Shown: positions 54,501-64,000 of the stretch, piece by piece
How positions within the stretch are numbered: position 1 is the stretch's first letter
Layout: every line of letters starts with the position of its first letter
Assembly (NCBI GenBank): GCA_963971285.1
Contig: OZ020249.1
Location: forward strand, 3,720,001 to 3,784,000
DNA length: 64,000 nt
Origin: Astropecten irregularis
Taxonomy: Eukaryota; Echinodermata; Asteroidea; Paxillosida; Astropectinidae
Direction of reading: 5' to 3'
The notes under the pieces: model-generated
Told to the model about the DNA's origin: nothing
The model's database searches: none
What the model saw: the letters and a program-made list of their open reading frames with translations, nothing else
Position numbers and translations under genes: made by a program

Positions 54501-56448
54501 TATCGAGTACGAGTATATATATTTAAGGTCGAGTAAAAGGCCGAGACTGCGCACATTACTGGCGAGTGCGAGTCCAGGGTATCGAGTACGAGTATATATA
54601 TTTAAGGTCGAGTAAAGGGCCGAGACTGCGCACATTACTGGCGAGTGCGAGTCCAGGGTATCAAGTACGAGTATATATATTTAAGGTCGAGTAAAGGGCC
54701 GAGACTGCGCACATTACTGGCGAGTGCGAGTCCAGGGTATCAAGTACGAGTATATATATTTAAGGTCGAGTAAACGGCCGAGAATGCGCACATTACTGGC
54801 GAGTGCGAGTCCAGGGTATCGAGTACGAGTATATATATTTAAGGTCGAGTAAAGGGCCGAGACTGCGCACATTACTGGCGAGTGCGAGTCCAGGGTATCA
54901 AGTACGAGTATATATATTTAAGGTCGAGTAAAGGGCCGAGACTGCGCACATTACTGGCGAGTGCGAGTCCAGGGTATCAAGTACGAGTATATATATTTAA
55001 GGTCGAGTAAACGGCCGAGAATGCGCACATTACTGGCGAGTGCGAGTCCAGGGTATCGAGTACGAGTATATATATTTAAGGTCGAGTAAAAGGCCGAGAC
55101 TGCGCACATTACTGGCGAGTGCGAGTCCAGGGTATCGAGTACGAGTATATATATTTAAGGTCGAGTAAAGGGCCGAGACTGCGCACATTACTGGCGAGTG
55201 CGAGTCCAGGGTATCAAGTACGAGTATATATATTTAAGGTCGAGTAAACGGCCGAGAATGCGCACATTACTGGCGAGTGCGAGTCCAGGGTATCGAGTAC
55301 GAGTATATATATTTAAGGTCGAGTAAAGGGCCGAGACTGCGCACATTACTGGCGAGTGCGAGTCCAGGGTATCGAGTACGAGTATATATATTTAAGGTCG
55401 AGTAAAGGGCCGAGACTGCGCACATTACTGGCGAGTGAGTGTCCAGGGTATCGAGTACCAGTATATATATTTAAGGTCGAGTAAAGGGCCGAGACTGCGC
55501 ACATTACTGGCGAGTGCGAGTCCAGGGTATCGAGTACGAGTATATATATTTAAGGTCGAGTAGAGGGCCGAGACTGCGCACATTACTGGCGAGTGCGAGT
55601 CCAGGGTATCGAGTACCAGTATATATATTTAAGGTCGAGTAAAGGGCCGAGACTGCGCACATTACTGGCGAGTGCGAGTCCAGGGTATCGAGTACGAGTA
55701 TATATATTTAAGGTAGAGTAAAGGGCCGAGACTGCGCACATTAGTGGCGAGTGCGAGTCCAGGGTATCGAGTACGAGTATATATATTTAAGGTCAAGTAA
55801 AGGGCCGAGACTGCGCACATTACTGGCGAGTGCGAGTCCAGGGTAACGAGTACGAGTATATATATTTAAGGTTGAGTAAAGGGCCGAGACTGCGCACATT
55901 AGTGGCGAGTGCGAGTCCAGGGTATCGAGTACGAGTATATATATTTAAGGTCGAGTAAAAGGCCGAGACTGCGCACATAAGTGGCGAGTGCGAGTCCAGG
56001 GTATCGAGTACGAGTATATATATTTAAGGTCGAGTAAAAGGCCGAGACTGCGCACATTACTGGCGAGTGCGAGTCCGAGTCCAGGGTATCGAGTACGAGT
56101 ATATATATTTAAGGTCGAGTAAACGGCCGAGAATGCGCACATTAGTGGCGAGTGCGAGTCCAGGGTATCGAGTACGAGTATATATATTTAAGGTCGAGTA
56201 AAAGGCCGAGACTGCGCACATTAGTGGCGAGTGCGAGTCCAGGCTATCGAGTACGAGTATATATATTTAAGGTCGAGTAAAAGGCCGAGACTGCGCACAT
56301 TACTGGCGAGTGCGAGTCCAGGGTATCAAGTACGAGTATATATATTTCAGGTCGAGTAAAGGGCCGAGACTGCGCACATTACTGGCGAGTGCGAGTCCAG
56401 GGTATCAAGTACGAGTATATATATTTAAGGTCGAGTAGAGGGCCGAGT
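51596..56448. repeat. 79-bp minisatellite, about 61 copies
   Basis: Unit: GGGCCGAGACTGCGCACATT, ACTGGCGAGTGCGAGTCCAG, GGTATCGAGTACGAGTATAT, ATATTTAAGGTCGAGTAAA. Copies are 95-100% alike; variants are TCAAG for TCGAG, an extra GTCCGA, AAAGGCC, GGTAG and GAGAATGCG. Each unit has a TATATATATTTAA segment. The length 79 is not a multiple of three and no long frame survives. Confidence 0.97.
51675..53096. repeat. Higher-order repeat: nine-unit, 711-bp block present twice in tandem
   Basis: Variant markers repeat at exactly 711 bp: the TCCGAGTCC variant at 51861 and 52572, and GGTAGAG at 52297-52300 and 53008-53011. The order of TCAAG/TCGAG variants across nine units is identical in the two blocks. 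Confidence 0.85.
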
Positions 56449-57077
56449 CCGAGTACCAAAGTCCGAGTCCATGTCCGAATACATGCGCAGTGCCAACGCA
56501 CAGTGCCAAAAATGCACTAAGTTTCACAAAGATGTTTCAAGTTAGACGTTGTGCCAGTCTTCTCAGAAATTCTTGTTTTTCAAACCTTGCAAATGACACT
56601 GTGCTGCTTTTACTCCATTTAATACTAAATACTGAATATGCATTTTTGCTATGTCATGTGATTTGGAGCAGCCTAAAATATTTCTCAAAAAGCTTCTTAT
56701 ATTAGAAGAAGATCTTAGCCACAGAAGTGGTTTAGAACTTTTACTGACCACCTTCACCAAAAAAGGGTGTTTTTTTCTCTTTAAAGTCAGAGTTTGTCCG
56801 CCCTTTTAATAGTTGAGCGAAGAACTGTAAAGGAGTCCTTATGATATGTCATTTGAGCTAGCACCTTACATTCTTCCAATTATTACAGCTGAATATTCCG
56901 TAATACTATCTAGGTGTTGCCACTTTTATCCCGTGGCATCTTTACTCAGCGGGAGAAAACATGACCCATCTTGAGTGAATTCTTGTTATCAATGATTATG
57001 TACATATTTGGACTGCAGTGTCTACTGTCAAGCCATCTGAATCCATTCAGATCTGTCTATTTGATTTTGTTTTCGAG
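56449..57077. other. Intron sequence, no gene seen
   Basis: Begins with GAGTCC/GAGTAC words, the edge of the minisatellite, then ordinary AT-rich intron. Open frames at 56490-56760 show no domain. Confidence 0.5.
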
Positions 57078-57090
57078 TGATATTTTCTTG

Positions 57091-57340
57091 AAAGATTTTA
57101 GGCTTTGCATGGTGACAATTGGTATGTGGATCGGTTTGCGGAAACACCATGTAATAATCGTTCGTACTTTCGCAATTAGGTCTCAACGTTTTGACTAGCC
57201 TGCTCTAGTCCTCCTGATGGGGAGGTCTCCTGATGAGGACTAGAGCAGACTAGTTGAAACGTTGAGACCTAATTGCGAACGATATAGAAGTGCGAAAGTA
57301 CGATCGTTTATTACATGGTGTTTCCGCAAACCGATCCACA
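57091..57340. mobile_element. Large fold-back element with 12-bp flanking direct repeats
   Basis: The arms 57123-57210 and 57230-57342 are inverted copies (GTGGATCGGTTTGCGGAAAC against GTTTCCGCAAACCGATCCAC). TGATATTTTCTT occurs at 57078-57089 and 57341-57352 and could be a target duplication. Confidence 0.8.
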
Positions 57341-57513
57341 TGATATTTTCTTCCTTAAAAACAAGTAAATCAGTTATAACCTGAACAAAATTTGTGGTTC
57401 AGAAATTTCAAGGATATAGGTAGTCTATCGTAGGTAGCCCTGTCTAGTCAAAACATTGGTGAAAATCTATGTAGCACTAACTATAAAAAGTTAATTGACT
57501 TAAAGGCAATATC

Positions 57514-57852
57514 ATACTTTGGTTTTTATCAAAGAAATACAGATTCGTGGGCAAAAATATCAAGGAAGATACAGTGTCAGTCATCTGTGAAAATTTCAGT
57601 CCCATACGGCGTCCACTTTTTGAGAAAACAGTGAAAAACAGCCACAGTATCTTTTCTTTTTTATATTTGACCTTTTAAAAGATCAAAAAGATTTTTGGTC
57701 GTTGTTTAACTAATTTATGGATGAATACACCATTTCAGGTGGAAAAATGTTAACGATATGTTTCTACCACCATCATGTTCATACCCTGTAAGTTATACGT
57801 AAATCTGTGAACATTTTCTGTTTTGGTTTCTTACCAAAATATGATACTACCT
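57514..57852. mobile_element. TTAA-type MITE, complete copy with both TTAA sites
   Basis: TTAA at 57510-57513 and 57853-57856; ends AGGCAATATCATACTTTGG and AAAATATGATACTACCT. Central GACCTTTTAAAAGATC. Inverted relative to 49986. Confidence 0.85.
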
Positions 57853-58094
57853 TTAAGCTTTTGTAGTAAGAACTACTTCATCTGGCAAATGAGACTTAAA
57901 GCTATGCATGGTGAAATACTAAATAAATTAGGTTTGAGGTGAAGCCATGTAATGTCTTCTTCTCGACGTTCCAAACAGTGTGCTTTGTTCGTCTTCAGGC
58001 ATATATTTATGAAGAAAGAATTATCATTTTAGCATTTAGCAGGAATTGGCTGTTTTTGTCTAGCAAGAAATTTGTATTCTAGGATTGAGTCTAT

Positions 58095-58404
58095 GCAAAT
58101 TAGGCTTGCCCTTCACCGACGTGGATGAGCACTTCATACCCAGTGCTTGTGAGTGCATGTGAAAAAATCACATGCTTGCTCAGGTGGGATTCGAACCCAC
58201 GACCTCCTGCTTACTAGTGCAGATGCCATACCTGCTAGGCCACCGAGCTAGCTGGGGTCTGCAGGGTGAATGGAATCCAATATTGTGGCGGGTACCGCAG
58301 TAAATCATGAATATTCAATGATTTTGGTCGGGAAATAGATAATATGTAAATTAGGCTTGCCCTTCGTCGACGTGGATGATGAGCACTGCATACTCAGTGC
58401 ATAC
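58095..58404 (-). mobile_element. tRNA-like SINE (minus) between copies of a 50-bp direct repeat
   Basis: The minus strand of 58175-58255 shows CTAGCTCGGTGGCCTAGCAG and GGTCGTGGGTTCGAATCCC (A and B boxes). The flanking words AAATTAGGCTTGCCCTTC and CGACGTGGATGA occur at 58095-58130 and again at 58349-58380. The duplication is longer than usual target duplications. Confidence 0.65.
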
Positions 58405-58849
58405 TCACAATTGAGTCTGTTCTCAATTTCTGAAATTAATAACTTCACCTTGCATGCTTCCGTCCCCCAGTCAGTTAGTCTTGTTTCAAGATCGTCTGGT
58501 TCAAAGCCTTCTGGCACAGAGTAATGAAAGAATTATCATTAATTCAGCATTCGGTACCAGAAAAACTCAAAGATTGTTTTTGTCAAGCAGAGATTCATTA
58601 TTTTGGGGCTTCTATTTGTTCCTAAATCCTAGAAATTAATCGCTTCACCTTGCAAGTGTCAGATTTCAGTCGGATGTCTTGTTTCTGTGACGTCCATTTA
58701 AATGCAAATGATTCAGCTGAGATGAATCTGAATATTTTAATACTGTATGTGGACATTGGACATCTCTCCTGACAATTCAACCATGACCGTGTCAAAGTCA
58801 GACCGATCTGCAAATGGCCGCAGATCCTTTAACACTCACGGACTCAAAC

Positions 58850-58980
58850 TGGTTTCCTGATGAGGACTAGAGCAGACTAGTCAAAACGTTGAGACCTTAA
58901 TTGCGAGAAGTGCGAATGATATAGAAGTGCAAAAGTACGAACGATTCTTACATGGTGTTTCCGCAAATAGATCCACATAG
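58850..58980. mobile_element. Half copy of the fold-back family
   Basis: From TTTCCTGATGAGGACTAGAG to TGGTGTTTCCGCAAATAGAT, matching the right arm of 57091-57340 but without the left arm. Confidence 0.7.
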
Positions 58981-59422
58981 TCACAAACTCAGTTTAAAAC
59001 TAAATCTTAGTCTTACGTTCTTTTGGTCAATATGTAATGCGTAATGTTGATTTTAAAGAGATATGAGTGGTAATGAGAAAGATAAAAAGGAAGAGGTAAC
59101 AAAAATCAAAACATGTTCAGCTTTCGTTTGAAAGATGACTGTTTATACACTGATATTAAAACCTATTTTCCCACAATGCTGATTGACATCCAGAAAAAAC
59201 ACCTCCAAATACACATTGACTGAATTTCGAATGCACCCAACAAAATAGAGCATAGGCCTAGTAGGAATGTGCACGATTCACATGAAAACCAAAAGCTGTA
59301 ATTCCTAATAGCAACAATATTTACTCTTTTTTTTTAAATATATATTTTTGAAAATTTATGCTTGAAATACTCTCTTTTTTAATAAAAGCTAAAATGATCG
59401 ATGACGTTTAGTAGTGCCTTAA

Positions 59423-59745
59423 AGATCGTATACAACATTGGTAACAAACCAACACAGAAATGTTCATAGATTTACGTATGAGGCAGTTATGGTAGAAACA
59501 CACTGTAAAAATGTTTCAGACTGAAATAATGTATTTTTCCGGAAAAGAGTAAAACCAAACACCAACACATCAAAAATGAGACTGCTATTCCCACACAATT
59601 TGGCGCAACTGTGTTTCGCTGTTGTTGACTGTTTCCAATGATCAATTGAGCAAAAAATTTCACAGGTTTGTTTTTATTCCACGACAGTCGAATTATGAAC
59701 AGACTGCAGCTGCTCTGTCACCTTTACCAATGTTGTACATGCCCT
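59423..59745. mobile_element. TTAA-type MITE, diverged subfamily, both TTAA sites kept
   Basis: TTAA at 59419-59422 and 59746-59749. The ends AGATCGTATACAACATTGGT and ACCAATGTTGTACATGCCCT are inverted. It keeps GAAATGTTCATAGATTTACG. Confidence 0.8.
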
Positions 59746-59759
59746 TTAAATAATTCTAA

Positions 59760-61320
59760 ATGTCTAAGTTGTCAACAAGTCAACAAGTGGCTGGTTGTCA
59801 TGTAGTTCTAGAACCAGGGCATGTCAGCAGACATTATGCAACTCTCCTGTCGCTGTTTTCTCTCTCCAAATTGATTTGATCATTCCTGGTGAACCTACTT
59901 CCCTCCTCACACCTCCCTTGTTTTTTGGAGAGTGTAGAGACTGCATCGGATCCGAATTGTCTAAATGAAAACAAGAATTGCTAGAAGTCGGTCCAGGTCA
60001 AGAGCTTGGGTAATCTAATGTATAGCGTGCGTCATTCCACCTCACCGATCTTGGAGCGATGAAAACAAAGCATCAAGTTGTACAGGTTTTTAGACAAAAA
60101 GCTGCCATAATTGTTTAATTTTTAGTATACGGTACTTCAAAGAAGGATTATTGTCTGAGGACAAACTAGGACTAGACAATGGAAGTCGTACAGACTTCTT
60201 GACAAAAATATTTGGAAAACAATTCTCGGCGACAGACGGCTTGTGCGTGATTTGCTTGCACCATGTTGGTTTTCATTGGTTGTCATGTTCATGAGAATGA
60301 AAGTACCCAGATATCCACACTGATCGATTGGTCAGTGTGTGTAGTGCACCACATAGTGCTTGATTGAGAGATATACGACATTATAGTGGTTTTCCAAAAA
60401 AAAAAGTTTCATATTTTGTTTTGTCAATGTTAATTCTGCCTGTCAGTTAAGCTTATGACCTGAAATGTGATAATGTTCGGAAGATCCGAGGTTTTCCTGG
60501 CTTCACAAAAGATTCTGTTTAAAAAAAAAGGTTCCTCGCTGTACACCATACTGAACAAACTTTCAATGACCTTTAGTTTAAATTTAAAACCCCAACTTTG
60601 TAATGAAAAAAAAAACCTTTCTGATAGTACTTAAAATTATGGTATGAATCTTAATGCTCCAAAATATTTTCAGTTTTTGGGTTGGTTTACTAATTTCCCC
60701 AAGAAAGTCCCAGCTAAAGAAATATGTGCCTTTTCCCAAACCGATTAAGTAGTAATTCCAGTTTTCATGGAACATTTCTCCATTTTCAAGGCTAGGCCAG
60801 ATATGGCTGACTTTAGAGCCCAAATTTATCAGGTCTGCTGAAAAGTTCTGAAGCACAGAACCCCCATGCTGTGAAAGCTTGAAATGTTTGCACAATTTAT
60901 TATTTGCATGGTGGCTGGCATCATAAAGAAATGGAAAGTAGTTGACGTTATACAAATTATGATGCTAACTTGCTAAGTCTTACATGCACGTTTATTTCCA
61001 CCTATTTAGTGTGATGCACTCATCAGCGGACAAAGCTTTGTATGTTTGCCGCCACCAAGAGTCCAAAAGATGCCAATCCTCAAACCTCTTACCATCATTA
61101 TGGAGGTAGAATTCCTCCATGCCATCATTTTGTTTCCCCAATTAAAATGTAAAATGAATAAACAATTTGGTCACATTCATTCTTCCCTGAAATAGTGCAG
61201 CATCACTCATATGTAAATTACCTCTGCACTTGATATGTGAAAAGCACTCAAGCATGAAACCTTCCGTCATTCTTTCATGGAATATCAATTCAATTATTGA
61301 AGGATAAAATGACTAATGAG
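59760..61320. other. Intron sequence, no gene seen
   Basis: AT-rich. A 123-codon minus-strand frame at 60584-60955 has no recognisable domain and intron-like composition; not called. Confidence 0.5.
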
Positions 61321-61324
61321 GTCT

Positions 61325-61502
61325 GTACACCGATCCGACGGTGCGACCATGGATGTACATCCCCTAATCATGGGACATACACCCTGTGATTATAGAGTGC
61401 GGCGGACGTTAATTCTTTTGTTGCCGGTCAAAATACGGGCGGGGACACACCAGTAATGGTGGATGTTTTTTACCGCCATGATCGCGCCGTTGGATCGGTG
61501 TA
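61325..61502. mobile_element. Short MITE, ends TACACCGATCCGACGG
   Basis: TACACCGATCCGACGGTGCG pairs with the inverted GCGCCGTTGGATCGGTGTA with small differences. Shares the terminal 11 bp with 33517-33950. Confidence 0.7.
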
Positions 61503-61729
61503 TATAAAGTAGCCGGCTCGTGAGCTCCTATCAAATTAAATCCTGGATTTAAGCACAGGGGAAAAACATCCCCGGCCGTTAACCAACATCACCATGTAAT
61601 GAGGGTCATTTAAATGGCCGTCAACTTGAGAATGATAGATTTGAATTATTAGCGCTATAGTCAGTAAACATCGTCTCAAATTACTCGCCCTCGTTAAAAG
61701 TGGAATAAACCTGTTTTATATATGCTCTC

Positions 61730-61895
61730 TCCCCCCCCCCCCTTTCCCCCGCACGTCAAGTCACCCGCATTACGCGTCCTTTAAGTGCAATATTAGGAAG
61801 ACACGCATGTTTGATTATTAAGATTTATTAGACATTTTTGAGCTGTTTAATGATGGGTGAATTTATTCCATATAGCCCCCCCCCCCCCCTTCCAT
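61730..61895. repeat. Two poly-C tracts
   Basis: C-runs of about 12-15 at 61730 and 61877. Simple sequence only. Confidence 0.9.
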
Positions 61896-62453
61896 CCCCA
61901 CACAGGTCTAGCGGGGAGGATTAACTAGTAATAATTTGAGCTCTTAAAAAAAAAAATACTATTGATTTCGTGGGTACACAACCTGAAATGAACTCTCCCT
62001 TTCTTCCTTATAGTGAATGACATCCTCATGGGATTGGTCCATTGGTCATGCAGGGGTGGGGAGGGGATGAGGGGAAGAGAGAGCATGAGAAATTGATGGG
62101 CACTGAAACAGAATATAAAAATAGATCGCTTAATATCAGACAACGGAGTGGGAGTACTCTGTGTAGCACACGCTCTCTGTGGTGTGTGTAGTCACATGAA
62201 GTGTATAGGAGGTCTATCCGTCTGAGCTTGTGCGACACTCTGCACACATGTGGCAATATATCCTTGGATAAATCTATCTGACTGACTTTGGAGTATGGTA
62301 TATGTGATATCCGCTGCTTAAATCGCTGGAGGAGTATGCCACGTAATAGGTGAGTGTGGTAGGGGGTAAGATCCTTCAAACCACTGCATAGCTACCAGTT
62401 AGTAAAGATTTGATCAGATTCAGTTAGATTTGTGAACTTAAACAATTAATTAG

Positions 62454-62965
62454 CAAAATGAGATTTCCTGAAATTATTTGTACCATACATCTTCCCAAAG
62501 GTTTGAGTCAAAGTAAGATTTCTGCTTTCATTTTGAATGTAAAAGTAAGATTTTTGCAATCCATGAGTAAAGATGTGCCAATTTGAAATGTTGGCAGGTG
62601 TGTTAGAAACAAAAATAGTAAAATGAGATTCTCTGAAATTATTTGGACAAAATGTACGTTTAATATGTATTTCCCAACGTTTTGAGTGATAGTAAGATTT
62701 CACCTTTCATTTTGCATGTAAAAATAAGATTTTTGCAATCCATGAGTAAAGATGTGCCAATTTGAAATGTTGGCAGGTGTGTTAGAAACAAAAATAGTAA
62801 AATGAGATTCTCTGAAATTATTTGGACAAAATGTACGTTTTATATGTATTTCCCAACGTTTTGAGTGATAGTAAGATTTCTGCTTTCATTTTGCTTGTAA
62901 AACAAGATTTTTGCAATCCCTGAGTAAAGATGTGCCATTTTTAAATGTTGGCAGGTGTGTCGTGG
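62454..62965. repeat. Tandem triplication of a 165-179-bp unit
   Basis: Three copies of a unit with AAAATGAGATT, TGAAATTATTTG, AGTAAGATTTCTGCTTTCAT and GTAAAGATGTGCCA. Copies two and three are about 95% alike, copy one less so. No coding. Confidence 0.9.
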
Positions 62966-63422
62966 GTTAACTCTTCAATTATTACCAATTTGCAGTGTTG
63001 ATACTGCTTTTTCCACGTGCGAGGCACAAGTATAACGCCATATGGTCTGGTAAAGATCGGCAATGAAACAATTGACAACACTTGGTTTGGAGCAATATCC
63101 ACCTCAACAACCCCACTGATGCCATGGTCGGATTTTTCCCCCCACCGCCTCGTGATCTGTCATCTTTATTTCCCGTGGAATTCTAGCTGTTTCCCCGTAG
63201 AAACTCGAGTCCCCACGTCCCCCGGGTACACATCTATATCTAAGTGTGTCGCGGAATTTTAAGCAGGTTTTTATTGTGGAGTGCTAGAAATTGATCAATG
63301 GACAATCTAAAGAAACCAGTGTGAACTCTCAGCCAGGTTTGATAATACTTAATGTCTTTGGACAGACTCTCATCTCATGTAGTATTAAGTTACAGGAAGT
63401 TCTGAAGCATCGCTCTATATTT

Positions 63423-63872
<450 letters not shown>

Positions 63873-64000
63873 CCATTGTGCTGCACCTGATGAGATCATC
63901 AACTTGTCATGTTTAATACAACTCCCCTTGTAACTCAAAGGTAGAACTTAAAAATGTAAAACTAACTGCTTGTGTCAAAATCAAAGCAGTTTGTATTTGG

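Noticed and set aside
51596-56448. CRISPR-like array
   Set aside because: Units are contiguous 79-bp tandem copies without unique spacers, in a eukaryotic intron.
60584-60955. 123-codon minus-strand frame
   Set aside because: AT-rich intron composition, no domain and no supporting context.

Overview
The window is eukaryotic genomic DNA. It contains GT-AG introns, a SINE, many short inverted-repeat transposons and long microsatellites. The protein content and repeat types (deuterostome-like dystrophin, the 'GGGGCCAATTTCAT' MITEs, frequent ATGTACATGTA words) suggest a marine invertebrate deuterostome. An echinoderm, perhaps a sea star, seems most likely, but this is inference from memory and the species cannot be fixed.

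The main gene runs on the + strand from before base 27 to beyond base 64000. It is the middle rod domain of a dystrophin/utrophin orthologue. I traced 20 exons (27 to 43260; 5361 coding bases, 1787 residues) that join in one open frame with consensus splice sites. They run from a Ser/Thr-rich segment like vertebrate hinge 2, through spectrin repeats, to the region of vertebrate repeats 16-18. The two ends of the protein (actin-binding CH domains; WW/EF/ZZ domains) lie outside the window. The most unusual part is exon 18 (19123-20343). Between the equivalents of vertebrate repeats 15 and 16 it inserts about 235 residues of Glu/Arg/Lys pentapeptide helix followed by an acidic low-complexity tail.

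The 21.6-kb intron after exon 19 (21223-42831) holds three antisense, apparently intronless receptor genes: 24955-26346, 29116-30543 and 34562-36568. They are paralogues made by tandem duplication of units that include flanking DNA. Each encodes a signal peptide, three Ig-like domains, one membrane helix and a tyrosine-motif cytoplasmic tail. The tails have diverged: YxxL motifs in the first two, and a long tail with repeated YALP motifs plus an ITIM-like motif in the third. Relics of the long tail lie downstream of the first two genes.

From 43261 to the end I find no further dystrophin exon, so the next intron is at least 20.7 kb. This stretch holds nested transposons (43754-45644), two large GGCTCC/GGCTCA hexanucleotide arrays grown inside a MITE (46.2 and 63.5 kb), a 4.85-kb array of a 79-bp minisatellite with a 711-bp higher-order repeat (51596-56448), fold-back elements and TTAA-flanked MITEs.

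The introns are packed with non-autonomous DNA transposons, several nested in one another. They include a piggyBac-like element with intact TTAA duplications (4986-5860) and a TTAA-targeting MITE family with at least nine copies, one of which sits exactly at the stop codon of the third receptor gene.
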